The notes: generated by a model from the sequence alone, not told the origin. A DNA stretch of 15,846 bases from CBDUJZ01 sp047629415 (GCA_047629415.1 JBLHWZ010000108.1:1-15846), one strand, 5' to 3'. Numbered from the stretch's first letter, positions 1 through 7,250 are shown. Numbers and translations: made by a program.

Positions 1-87
1 AATGGGTTTACGTATTTCCTCTTCGTGGACTCCATCGGGGATGTTACCGATCCGTCGTTCACTATCACTGTTGAAAGCGTAGACTGA
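1..87 (+). CDS. C-terminal end of a secreted protein (partial, runs off the left edge)
   Basis: An open frame enters from the left edge and stops at TGA 85-87, giving 28 residues. The text alternates hydrophobic and polar residues in two strand-like stretches (YFLFVDS and FTITVES) joined by a short Gly/Asp turn. This is the usual ending of bacterial pre-peptidase C-terminal (PPC) or similar beta-sandwich domains on secreted proteins, and it resembles the ends of the two PPC domains in the large protease at 9003-14654. The stop lies 15 nt before the tdk start, so the two could share a transcript. With only 28 residues the family assignment is inference; that the frame is coding is supported by its composition and by the tight spacing to tdk. 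Confidence 0.5.
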   Translation, partial: NGFTYFLFVDSIGDVTDPSFTITVESVD

Positions 88-102
88 CCCGCCGGACCCC
101 GC

Positions 103-699
103 ATGGCTAAACTCTATTTCTACTACTCGGCGATGAACGCCGGGAAGAGCACGACGCTCCTCCAGACGGCGTATAACTACGAAGAGCGCGGCATGCGTGC
201 GCTGCTCTTCACGCCGAACTTGGACGACCGCTACGGTGTTGGGCAGATCACGTCACGCATCGGATTGGAGCGCCCCGCGCACGCGTTCTCGCGCGACGAG
301 GACCTCTACGTTCACATCCGACAGGAGATGCAGGAGAGTTCCCTCGGCTGCGTGCTGATCGATGAAGCGCAGTTCCTGACAGCGACTCAGGTGCTTCAGT
401 TGACCGTCGCGGTAGACCGCCTGGGGGTGCCTGTTCTCTGCTACGGGCTCCGCACTGATTTCCGAGGAGAGCCCTTCGAAGGCAGCAAGTATCTTCTCGC
501 CTGGGCCGAGGAGATCTGCGAGATTAAGACGATCTCGGCTTCCGGAAAGAAGGCGACAATGAATGCCCGACTTCACTCGGATGGGCGGCGCGCGTTCGAG
601 GGGGCGCAGGTCGATATCGGCCATCACTATGTGTCGATGTCACGGAGGGAGTTTGACCTCCCACGAGCGTCTCTCATCGACTACGCCCCGCCCGATTAG
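103..699 (+). CDS. tdk: Thymidine kinase, type II (TK1-like), lacking the zinc-site cysteines
   Basis: A cytosolic salvage enzyme that phosphorylates thymidine to dTMP with ATP. The 198-residue length is normal, and similarity to E. coli Tdk as I recall it is high along the whole chain: N-terminal LYFYYSAMNAGKST with the P-loop around residues 10-17, the Walker B/catalytic acid LIDEAQFLT with E88 as likely general base, and the conserved LCYGLRTDFRGE around 112-123. The second, lasso domain normally binds structural zinc through a CxC pair and a C/H pair. Here those positions read S145-A-S147 and S180-R-R-E183, so no ligand remains. ATG 103 fits the conserved N-terminus; there is no obvious Shine-Dalgarno sequence. 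The preceding gene ends 15 nt upstream, suggesting a shared transcript. Identification is secure; loss of zinc is inferred from the residues. Confidence 0.96.
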   Translation: MAKLYFYYSAMNAGKSTTLLQTAYNYEERGMRALLFTPNLDDRYGVGQITSRIGLERPAHAFSRDEDLYVHIRQEMQESSLGCVLIDEAQFLTATQVLQLTVAVDRLGVPVLCYGLRTDFRGEPFEGSKYLLAWAEEICEIKTISASGKKATMNARLHSDGRRAFEGAQVDIGHHYVSMSRREFDLPRASLIDYAPPD

Positions 700-760
700 A
701 CCAGTGAACTCGCCTCGGACAGCATGTGTGAGACGATGAGTGATCCATATGGGCGTACAT

Positions 761-817
761 CTAGGGGCTCGGAATGCCCAACATCGTTTGCTTGGTTCAT
801 GGCGCGTGAGCCCCTAG
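761..817. repeat. Perfect 10-bp inverted repeat between tdk and the propeller lipoprotein gene
   Basis: CTAGGGGCTC at 761-770 is matched exactly by its reverse complement GAGCCCCTAG at 808-817, leaving a 37-nt loop; one G-T pair can be added inside. No T-run follows, so it is not a standard intrinsic terminator. It sits 31 bp before the ATG at 849 and fills the middle of the 149-bp gap after tdk. It could be a protein-binding site or a 5' UTR structure. Nothing else recognisable is seen in that gap. Confidence 0.5.
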
Positions 818-848
818 TCTACTGGATGCCTCCGCAAACCCCCGGCAC

Positions 849-3242
849 ATGATCCCTCCATCCCTTCGTACGATGCTATCGTTCTCGTGCTACGTTGTGC
901 TTGCGCTTGCGTGCTGCAACGGCACCACTTCGGTCGAGCGCCCGGTGCCGGAGGCAGGCCTCGGCGAGGTTGCTCGCGAAGTTGGACCCGTCGCTACCCC
1001 CGAGCCAGATATCACGGAGATGCCGCAGCCGTTCGCCTTCGGAGGTGGGCCCTGGGAGTGGGCGACTCGCGGCATCGGAGGTGGAGGAGCTTTCCTCTCG
1101 GCGTCGATCAATCCGCACGACTCGAACGATATGTCGATCTCGACAGACATGGGTATGAACTTCCGGTCCGTCGACTTCGGTAGAACCTGGTTTGGCCTGC
1201 ACTTTCAGATCCTCCGGGGGAGCGACCGTACGACGCTTCGCTGGACCTCCGACCCGGAGATTATCTACACGATCGACTACCAAGGATGGTCCGGCTCGTT
1301 CGTCACTCGGTCGACCGATGGCGGCAATTCGTGGGCCAGGCTGGACTCGGATCCGTCCGAAGAGAACGCCTACTGGGTGCACGTCGATCCAACCTCGACG
1401 GATCGAATTTTGGTCGGTGGATGGGCGGCGCTCTATTTTTCAAACGACGGCGGGGCCTCCTGGCGCACCGCACACACCGCAGTCTTACCAGAGCACGGGC
1501 TCTACATCGCGGGTGTCGCTTGGGCGGGAGACACGATCGTCGTCGGTAGTTCGGATGTGATGATCGTTTCACTGGATGGCGGCGTAAGTTGGGAGGCGAT
1601 TTCTTACGCAGGGTTGCCCGAGGGTCAGGTCGTCGGCAGCCTCGCCGGCGCAATTGAAGGTGACATCATTCGGGTGTGGGTGGTCTCGCGGGTCGAAGGA
1701 AGCGTCTGGCCGGGCATTCGCTCCGATCAGTATGTCGGCTACGAAGGAGTGTGGCGCGCTGACCTCAACGAAGAAACTCCCGAGTTCGAGCTTGTCGATG
1801 ACGGAATCCCGCGGAATTTCTATCCATTTACGGTTGGCTCGGCACAGAACGATGTGGACACGGTCTACTTAGCGGGCGGAAACACCGACTACGACATGCC
1901 GGACGTCTATCGCTCGCAGGATGCGGGTGACTCATGGCTCTCTACGTTTGGCGTCTATGAGAATGCGAACATCGCCAGCGGTTGGTGCGGTCACCGGGGC
2001 GACATCGACTATTGGTGGTCTGGCGCGCCGCTGACGTTCGACGTCTCGCTCACAGACCCCGACGTTTTGATCATGGGCGACTACGGCTTTGTTCACGTAA
2101 GCGCCGACGGAGGCGACACTTGGCGCCAAGCATATGTTGCGGAAGCAGACCAGAACGCCCCGGGTGACAGCACGCCCAAGCTGGGGGCGTATCAAGGGGT
2201 CGGGCTCGAGGACACGTCTTCTTGGTGGCTGCACTGGACCGACTCGAACACGGTCTTCGCTGGGTACAGCGATATCCGTGGAATCATGAGCCAGGATGCG
2301 GGCGTGCACTGGTCATCGGGAATCAGTGCTGGCCTTCCGCACAACTCCACCTATCACGTGGTGCAACATGAAGGCTCCGGGAGGCTCTTCGGGGCGACCT
2401 CAACGGTTCACGATCTGTATCAGTCGACCTATCTGACGGACGACCGGATCGACGACGGTGCAGGCCACATCATCTACTCTGAAGACGGAGGCCTCAGCTG
2501 GGCGCAGTTCAGTGATATGGGTCATCCCGTCGTTTGGCTTGCCCTGGACCCGACCTCCCCAGATCGCATGTACGCCGCGCTGGCGGATAGTCAGCAAGGC
2601 GGCATCTACGTGAGCCAGGACGTGACGGCGGAGCCGGTCTCATGGCGGAGGCTCCCGACGCCCAGTCGAACAGAGGGGCACCCGTTCAACGTCCATGTAC
2701 TGGCTGATGGGACTCTGCTGACTACTTGGTCTGGTCGCCGCGATTCTTCAGAGCTCTTTACGACAAGTTCCGGTGTCTTTGTGAGCAGCGACGGAGGAGA
2801 GACCTGGGAAGACCGCAGTCACTCCGACATGCACCGCTGGACGAAGGACGTCGTTCTCGACCCAAATGATGAGACGCAGTCGACTTGGTACGTGTCGGTT
2901 TTCTCACACTGGGGGAGCGCCCCGAACGAAGTTGGAGGCATCTTTCGGACACGTGATCGAGGGGAGAGTTGGGAGCGCATCTCCGATCTCTACCGAGTGG
3001 AGTCGGTCACCATAGACCCTCAGAATCCGGACTTCATGTACGCGACCACCGAGACCGAGGGTCTCTGGCAGACGTCGAATCTGAACTCCGATAATCCGCG
3101 CTTCACGCAGGTGCTCACCTACCCCTTCGAGCACCCCACTCGCGTGTTCTTCAACCCGCACGACGAGAACGAAATCTGGGCGACCTCATTCGGCGGCGGG
3201 CTACGCGTGTTCCAGCGCTTGGTTAGCGCCGCCAGTCCCTAG
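849..3242 (+). CDS. Secreted lipoprotein with Asp-box (BNR) beta-propeller repeats, GH74/sortilin-like fold
   Basis: 797 residues. The N-terminus (R7, hydrophobic 10-21, then ALACC) looks like a lipoprotein signal with C22 or C23 as the lipidated residue, although the lipobox is weak; M9 is an alternative start. The rest carries about ten Asp-box motifs S-x-D-x-G-x-S/T-W, at residues 107, 155, 198, 241, 356, 418, 481, 544, 646 and 701. Such motifs mark blades of beta-propellers in sialidases, sortilin, Ycf48 and GH74 xyloglucanases. The opening GGGGAFLSASINPHD followed by STDMGMNFR resembles the GH74 N-terminus, and D100 and D411 (in GDYGF) fall roughly where the two GH74 catalytic Asp residues lie. 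Glycan hydrolysis is therefore possible, but a non-catalytic binding role is equally open. It converges on the glycosyltransferase gene. The fold is well supported; the activity is not known. Confidence 0.85.
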   Translation: MIPPSLRTMLSFSCYVVLALACCNGTTSVERPVPEAGLGEVAREVGPVATPEPDITEMPQPFAFGGGPWEWATRGIGGGGAFLSASINPHDSNDMSISTDMGMNFRSVDFGRTWFGLHFQILRGSDRTTLRWTSDPEIIYTIDYQGWSGSFVTRSTDGGNSWARLDSDPSEENAYWVHVDPTSTDRILVGGWAALYFSNDGGASWRTAHTAVLPEHGLYIAGVAWAGDTIVVGSSDVMIVSLDGGVSWEAISYAGLPEGQVVGSLAGAIEGDIIRVWVVSRVEGSVWPGIRSDQYVGYEGVWRADLNEETPEFELVDDGIPRNFYPFTVGSAQNDVDTVYLAGGNTDYDMPDVYRSQDAGDSWLSTFGVYENANIASGWCGHRGDIDYWWSGAPLTFDVSLTDPDVLIMGDYGFVHVSADGGDTWRQAYVAEADQNAPGDSTPKLGAYQGVGLEDTSSWWLHWTDSNTVFAGYSDIRGIMSQDAGVHWSSGISAGLPHNSTYHVVQHEGSGRLFGATSTVHDLYQSTYLTDDRIDDGAGHIIYSEDGGLSWAQFSDMGHPVVWLALDPTSPDRMYAALADSQQGGIYVSQDVTAEPVSWRRLPTPSRTEGHPFNVHVLADGTLLTTWSGRRDSSELFTTSSGVFVSSDGGETWEDRSHSDMHRWTKDVVLDPNDETQSTWYVSVFSHWGSAPNEVGGIFRTRDRGESWERISDLYRVESVTIDPQNPDFMYATTETEGLWQTSNLNSDNPRFTQVLTYPFEHPTRVFFNPHDENEIWATSFGGGLRVFQRLVSAASP

Positions 3243-3251
3243 CGCTTTGGG

Positions 3252-3277
3252 TCGGCCTTCGCTCGGCCTTCGCTCGG
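3252..3277. repeat. Short tandem repeat (11-mer, 2.4 copies) in the convergent intergenic gap
   Basis: TCGGCCTTCGC occurs at 3252-3262 and 3263-3273, and TCGG begins a third copy. It lies in the 61-bp gap between the stops of the propeller lipoprotein and the minus-strand glycosyltransferase. GGCC is self-complementary, so adjacent copies could form weak hairpins, and TAGCGC (3240-3245) pairs with GCGCTA (3301-3306). There is no T-run, so a terminator role is only a possibility. Confidence 0.4.
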
Positions 3278-3303
3278 CTCGCAGGCGGAGTGCGCGAGCG
3301 GCG

Positions 3304-4734
3304 CTACTCTGCGGGTGCTGATGCGCGTGCAGTCTCCTGCTCGGCGTGGGCAGTTGCGATCGCCTCGGCAGCTTCTTCCTTGATGTCGGAGACGAGCTCT
3401 TTGCGGCCAAATCCGAGCTTACCGATCGTATTGCTGACGGCCAGTAGCCCGTAGTTCCAGCGTGCCCACTTGGCGGTATGCGCGAGCAGCGACTTGCGCT
3501 GTTGAAAGGTACTTTCGTTGCAGAGGGGGTTCGGAACTCCTTCGTGCGCGTGCGCAGTCGCCTCCTCGTAGATCTTCTCGAAGCGGCCAATGACAACGTC
3601 AGGGTGAGACGTACGGCGGGCCAAGCTGATCGCCTCAGCAGCCATCTGGCGGCGGAAGGCCCGGTTGGTCACGAGTGCCAAGCAACGCTCGGCAAACGCC
3701 TCCTGAGTGTCTGTGCGGTTGGGCGTGACGAGGAAGCCGTTCACACCGTCAGCGATCTGGTGCGCGACGCCCATCTCGTCGTCGAGCGCGACGACCGGGA
3801 GGCCGCACCAGAGCGCCTCGTTGACAACGTTTCCGAAGGTCTCTGAGAGCGAGGAGTATGCGAAGACGTCGGCGTGTGCGTACCAGTCGACGAGGCGCGC
3901 GTGCTTCACTTCGCCGGGGAAGAGAATGCGGTCCGCGTGGCGGCACTTGGCTGCGAGCGCCTTGAGGTTTTCGTGGTCGTGTCCGGCGCCGACGAGGGTC
4001 AGTGTGACCTCGGGATCTCCCTCGGCGATGTGACGGTCGAAGGAGTGAATGAGCTCCTCAAGGTTCTTCTCACGGTCTTGGCGGCAGACGCAGATGAGGC
4101 GTTTTCCAACGGCGAAGTGCTCTGGGAACGGGTCTTCACCGGGTTGTGCAGAGAACTTCGCCGGGTCGATCGGACGGCCGACAACCCAGATGGGCACTCG
4201 GACACCACGTTCGCGCCAGTAGTCGACCATGAAGCGGCTCTGCACCACGAGTCCATCGCCGTCGTTGTACATCCGAGCGAAGTCGCGCTCGACATCCGTT
4301 GCCGCGTTGCGCGCTGCATCGCGGAACATCGGGATTTCGTACATCCGGTCCGAGAGCAGGAAATGGGAGTGGGTGGGCAGGTGGATAATGTGGGTGTTGA
4401 TGACCGCCGTGCGGTTCATCTTTCGTACCCAGTTGGCCCACTCGATGACGTGGTTGTTCGTCTGGCCGTGGATGATGTCGAGCTTCGGCGCATGTGTGAG
4501 CTGCTTCCACGGCCTCGGAACCACGACCTTTACATAGGGGTGGCTCGGATACGGCACGCCCTTGAAGAGGTGAGTCTTTACGCCAGGCGCGGGGGCCACG
4601 TCCGTAGTGTCTGGCCCCAGAAGGGTGACATCATGCCCATGCCGCTCAAGACCCTCGTAGAGGAAGCGAGTATGGAGTGCCGGACCGGACTGGTACGACA
4701 TGGAGGGGAAGTCAGTTAGGATTCCGACGTTCAT
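3304..4734 (-). CDS. GT4-family glycosyltransferase (GT-B fold)
   Basis: A retaining glycosyltransferase of the GT4 type, transferring a sugar from a nucleotide donor to a lipid or glycan acceptor at the cytoplasmic side of the membrane. The N-terminal acceptor domain starts MNVGILTDFPSMSYQSGPA and has the typical H-x-x-x-x-TLLGP strand. The C-terminal donor domain has CRQDREKN (R218, K223; the usual phosphate-binding R/K pair), LVGAG at about 248, and the hallmark E-x7-E (E298 to E306 in SETFGNVVNEALWCGLPVV). After residue 400 comes an unusual tail of about 75 residues ending in an Ala/Glu-rich stretch. Layout resembles diacylglycerol glucosyltransferases and mannosyltransferases, but the substrate cannot be read from sequence. 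ATG at 4734 is taken as start; a TTG directly before it (4737) would add one residue. It stands alone, facing away from the lpoB-like operon. Confidence 0.9.
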   Translation of the reverse strand: MNVGILTDFPSMSYQSGPALHTRFLYEGLERHGHDVTLLGPDTTDVAPAPGVKTHLFKGVPYPSHPYVKVVVPRPWKQLTHAPKLDIIHGQTNNHVIEWANWVRKMNRTAVINTHIIHLPTHSHFLLSDRMYEIPMFRDAARNAATDVERDFARMYNDGDGLVVQSRFMVDYWRERGVRVPIWVVGRPIDPAKFSAQPGEDPFPEHFAVGKRLICVCRQDREKNLEELIHSFDRHIAEGDPEVTLTLVGAGHDHENLKALAAKCRHADRILFPGEVKHARLVDWYAHADVFAYSSLSETFGNVVNEALWCGLPVVALDDEMGVAHQIADGVNGFLVTPNRTDTQEAFAERCLALVTNRAFRRQMAAEAISLARRTSHPDVVIGRFEKIYEEATAHAHEGVPNPLCNESTFQQRKSLLAHTAKWARWNYGLLAVSNTIGKLGFGRKELVSDIKEEAAEAIATAHAEQETARASAPAE

Positions 4735-4846
4735 CAAAGCTCGGGTGCCACAGAGGTGCGTGTATGAGGGCTACTGAGCAGATAGGTCGTTGAAGTCCAG
4801 AAAGTTTTTGTATTTCGAGGAGATAGGAAAGATCTCGGAGGATGAA

Positions 4847-4874
4847 TACTCCAATTTGGAGTACGTCTACTCCA
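4847..4874. promoter_or_regulatory. Operator-like triple half-site upstream of the lpoB-like operon
   Basis: TACTCCA (4847-4853), its exact reverse complement TGGAGTA (4857-4863) and TACTCCA again (4868-4874) are separated by 3 and 4 nt, so successive half-sites are 10 and 11 bp apart, one helical turn. The middle copy can pair with either neighbour. The element lies 62 bp before the ATG at 4937 in the 202-bp divergent region shared with the glycosyltransferase gene. It looks like a repressor or activator site, or a switch between two RNA hairpins. No convincing -35/-10 pair was identified nearby; the best weak candidate is TTGAAG 4790 with TATTTC 4811. Confidence 0.5.
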
Positions 4875-4936
4875 CTTGCGCGCACGCGGGACACCCATTG
4901 CCACGGACGCTCCCCGCTCCCAAATGAGAAACCACC

Positions 4937-5563
4937 ATGCTTAAGAACTCTTTCCGCCGCTCGATTCTTCGAGGTACGCTTGCCTCTCTCGCTTTGGCGA
5001 TGGCTGCCTGTTCTGGTCCTCAGCCGACGTATGTTCGCGGCGACGATGTTCGTGGCCTCGACGACCCTGCGATGAGCACCGGCCTCGACCGTCGCGACCT
5101 CGACGGTCTGCTCGGCGAGAACATGTCTCACATGACAAACTCGGCATGGTACTCGGAGGTGGGCCGGCGTGCCGGCCAGCGACCGACGGTGGCGATTCTA
5201 CCGATGGAGAACTGGACCACAGAGCACATTGAGCCCCAGCTCCATGCGCTGCTGGGAATGGTCGAAACGGACCTCGTGAACTCCGGTCGATTTACCGTCA
5301 TCGCGGCCCAGCTGCGCGAGACGATTTTGGAGGAACTCCGAATTCAGCAGGGGGAGGAGTTTGACCAGAGCCGAGCGGTCGAGGTCGGGCGTCAGCTAGG
5401 CGTGCACTACTTCGTGACCGGTCGCGTCGTCGACAATACGGAGCGCACCGCGTCCGCTCGACGCGTCCAGTACTTCATGTTCATGCAGGCGATCGACGTC
5501 GAAACTGGCGCGATCGTTTGGCAGAACCAAGCGGAGCTGACCAAAGCGATCATCCCACTCTAG
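4937..5563 (+). CDS. LpoB-like penicillin-binding-protein activator, outer-membrane lipoprotein
   Basis: 208 residues. The signal peptide (RR at 7-8, hydrophobic 14-24) ends MAAC with C25 as lipidated Cys. A short linker follows, then STGLDRRDL (about 47-55), the conserved lead-in of the LpoB family, and a CsgG/FlgO-like alpha-beta domain: RPTVAILPMENWT (82-94), a helix, DLVNSGRFTVI (112-122), LGVHYFVTGRVVD (154-166) and a closing strand DVETGAIVWQNQ (187-198). Family members sit in the outer membrane and reach through the periplasm to stimulate class A peptidoglycan synthases (PBP1b in E. coli). Regulation may involve the triple half-site at 4847-4874. The next gene starts 2 nt after the stop, indicating an operon. 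The partner synthase is not in the window, so activation of a PBP here is inferred from the family. Confidence 0.85.
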   Translation: MLKNSFRRSILRGTLASLALAMAACSGPQPTYVRGDDVRGLDDPAMSTGLDRRDLDGLLGENMSHMTNSAWYSEVGRRAGQRPTVAILPMENWTTEHIEPQLHALLGMVETDLVNSGRFTVIAAQLRETILEELRIQQGEEFDQSRAVEVGRQLGVHYFVTGRVVDNTERTASARRVQYFMFMQAIDVETGAIVWQNQAELTKAIIPL

Positions 5564-5565
5564 GG

Positions 5566-6927
5566 TTGTTGGGAATTCCACACACGATCGCACGGTGCCT
5601 CGTTGGGGCGCTCGCGCTGCTCACCATGGCATGCGGCGGCTACTCACAGCGTCTGGCCGAGGTGCGTGACGGAGCTGCGGCGAACAATCTTGAAGTCGCG
5701 CTTGCTGCGGCCGATCAGCTCGTGATCGCAGGGCAGGAGGGCCGCTCCCCTCAGGAGCGCGACCTCCCGCTGCTCTTGCTGGAGCGAGGCACACTCTACC
5801 AAGCAATGGGCTTGCATGAGCTTGCAGTGACCGACTTCACCGAAGCGGATCAGATGCTTGAGGTGCTCGACTTGAGCAGCGGTCGAGCCGGGAACGCGGC
5901 GGAGTATCTGTGGTCGGGTAGCAAAAAACTCTACCGGCCGCCGATCTACGAGAAGCTGCTGGTCAACGTCATGGCAGCTTCGTCGTTTATGGCCGCCGGG
6001 AGCTATCGCTCTGCCATGGTTGAGGCGCGTCGGATTCGAGTCCTCTGGGAGTACTTCTCGGACACGGATCTCGCCGGGCACCCGATGCTCTCAGTAGCGA
6101 GTTACATCGCGGCGCTGGCGATGGAGTTGGGCGGTGAGGAGGACACCGCGCTACGGTTCTACGCAGACGCTTGGTCCGATAAGCCTCTGCCAGGCCTAGC
6201 TGAAGCGATCGCTCGAATGTCCTCGCAAAGCGGTGCATCCATCGACTCCACGACTTTGGACGCCGCGCTAGCAGAGGCGAGCGCTTCGGAGACCGAATCC
6301 GAGCTGATCACGATCACGTTCTCAGGGATGGCACCCTACCGAGTTGCGCAGCGAATCCCGATCGGGGCGGTCTTCATCATGATGCGGCAGAACCGCCAAT
6401 ACGCGCTGGGCGAGAGTAACGCGGCGGTCTACAACCGGATCGTCGCCGAAGGGTTGCTCACATGGATCAACTTCCCGACTTTGGTCGCCGCGAATAACGG
6501 GCTCGGGACGATACAGAATGAGGTGGACGGGAGGCGCACTGACGCGTCGCTAATCGCCAACGTCGAGTTGTTTGCGATGGCACAGTGGGAGGCGGAGCGC
6601 TCGGGCATCGCATTTGCCGCAATCACCAGGGCCATCGTCCGGGTGCTCGCTAGGGAGGGCATTCAGGCGGCGACTCGCGCCGGGAACAATCAGGCGGTCG
6701 AGACCCTTGGGTTCATCGCGAGCCTGGCTACGCAGGCCGCGATGCAGGCAGCGGACCAGCCCGACACTCGTACCTGGAACTTGATGCCAGCGCGGGTGTG
6801 GGTGAGTCGGACGGAGGTAGAGCCTGGCTCGCACGCGGTGTCGGTTCGAGCGGGTGGCGTCTCCCACGCGACCACCGTTGAAGTCCGCGAGAACGGGGTC
6901 GGTGTGGCCGTGTTCAGGATCTTCTAG
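5566..6927 (+). CDS. COG3014-like lipoprotein paired with the LpoB-like gene
   Basis: About 453 residues from TTG 5566 (TTG 5569 is equally possible). The frame is open from 5518, but that start would overlap the upstream gene by 46 nt and bury the signal peptide. From 5566 the protein has a hydrophobic segment (8-22) ending TMAC, giving a lipidated C23. The first half is helical and TPR-like (Ala/Leu/Glu-rich, about 25-220). The second half has conserved-looking blocks: APYRVAQRIPIG, LLTWINFPTLV, and from about residue 400 DTRTWNLMPARVWVSR...EPGSHAVSV. From memory, this pattern matches the uncharacterised COG3014 family, often encoded beside LpoB-family genes in Proteobacteria. The 2-nt spacing suggests translational coupling. 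Likely a periplasm-facing partner in envelope assembly; molecular function unknown. Confidence 0.75.
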   Translation: MLGIPHTIARCLVGALALLTMACGGYSQRLAEVRDGAAANNLEVALAAADQLVIAGQEGRSPQERDLPLLLLERGTLYQAMGLHELAVTDFTEADQMLEVLDLSSGRAGNAAEYLWSGSKKLYRPPIYEKLLVNVMAASSFMAAGSYRSAMVEARRIRVLWEYFSDTDLAGHPMLSVASYIAALAMELGGEEDTALRFYADAWSDKPLPGLAEAIARMSSQSGASIDSTTLDAALAEASASETESELITITFSGMAPYRVAQRIPIGAVFIMMRQNRQYALGESNAAVYNRIVAEGLLTWINFPTLVAANNGLGTIQNEVDGRRTDASLIANVELFAMAQWEAERSGIAFAAITRAIVRVLAREGIQAATRAGNNQAVETLGFIASLATQAAMQAADQPDTRTWNLMPARVWVSRTEVEPGSHAVSVRAGGVSHATTVEVRENGVGVAVFRIF

Positions 6928-6952
6928 CGGTACGAACAGCTATTTCAGTTCT

Positions 6953-6980
6953 TGACTGAGCGTAGGTCCTAAAGTAGCGA
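6953..6980 (+). promoter_or_regulatory. Possible sigma-70 promoter for rpmG
   Basis: TTGACT (6953-6958) matches the -35 consensus at five of six positions. It is followed 16 nt later by TAGCGA (6975-6980), a poor -10. The site is 55 bp before the rpmG ATG, in the only gap between the COG3014-like gene and rpmG. A short hairpin (TCAGT 6945-6949 with ACTGA 6955-6959) overlaps the -35. The -10 is weak, so confidence is low. Confidence 0.35.
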
Positions 6981-6999
6981 TTCGCGCCCTTACTGATGT

Positions 7000-7015
7000 G
7001 ACGCGCTTTCGCGTC
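7000..7015 (+). promoter_or_regulatory. Hairpin in the rpmG 5' leader
   Basis: GACGCG (7000-7005) and CGCGTC (7010-7015) form a perfect 6-bp GC-rich stem with the tetraloop CTTT, 20 nt before the rpmG start and 7 nt before its GAAGAGA ribosome-binding region. It could protect the transcript or tune translation. Function is inference. Confidence 0.45.
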
Positions 7016-7035
7016 GACTTTCCGAAGAGAACACC

Positions 7036-7191
7036 ATGCGTGAGAAGATTCGACTTGTTTCGTCAGCCGGCACCGGCTTCTTCTACACCACGACCAAGAA
7101 TCGCCGTAACACTCCGGAGAAGCTGGTTGTGAGGAAGTACGACCCGCGCGTGCGCAAGCACGTCGAGTTCAAGGAAGCGAAGATCAAGTAA
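7036..7191 (+). CDS. rpmG: 50S ribosomal protein L33
   Basis: A 51-residue basic protein: MREKIRLVSSAGTGFFYTT, then TKNRR, TPEKL, and the ending KYDPRVRKHVEFKEAKIK. This is the canonical L33 sequence, normal in length. It has no cysteine, so it is the zinc-independent form that is also standard in E. coli. L33 sits near the E site of the large ribosomal subunit. A GAAGAGA ribosome-binding sequence precedes the ATG at good spacing. The gene has its own candidate promoter (6953-6980), a leader hairpin (7000-7015) and an intrinsic terminator starting 18 nt after the stop, so it is probably a single-gene unit. The common bacterial neighbours of rpmG (secE, nusG, rpmB) are absent. Confidence 0.97.
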   Translation: MREKIRLVSSAGTGFFYTTTKNRRNTPEKLVVRKYDPRVRKHVEFKEAKIK

Positions 7192-7208
7192 GCGCGTCGC
7201 GCTACCTG

Positions 7209-7250
7209 AAACGACGAGAGCGGGCTGAAAAGCTCGCTTTCGTCGTTTTT
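7209..7250 (+). terminator. Strong rho-independent terminator after rpmG
   Basis: AAACGACGA (7209-7217) pairs with TCGTCGTTT (7240-7248). The stem continues inward through a G-T pair, AGCG with CGCT, and three more pairs, closing on the loop TGAAAA. The descending arm ends in five T (7246-7250). Stem length and T-run are typical of an efficient intrinsic terminator. Confidence 0.9.

Noticed and set aside
876..1382. Minus-strand frame of 168 codons opposite the propeller lipoprotein
   Set aside because: It lies wholly within a gene with strong Asp-box periodicity on the plus strand and shows no motif of its own.
3874..4719. Long plus-strand frame of 281 codons opposite the glycosyltransferase gene
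   Set aside because: The minus-strand frame has clear GT4 motifs; the opposite frame is a GC-rich shadow without recognisable domains.
4842..5075. Small frame preceded by GGAGG at 4837-4841
   Set aside because: The GGAGG touches the ATG with no spacer, the frame overlaps the lpoB-like gene, and the product shows no family features.
7036..7191. Cys-less L33 taken together with the Cys-less thymidine kinase as a sign of zinc-sparing physiology
   Set aside because: Zinc-free L33 is the ordinary form in many Gram-negative bacteria, so it gives no independent support.
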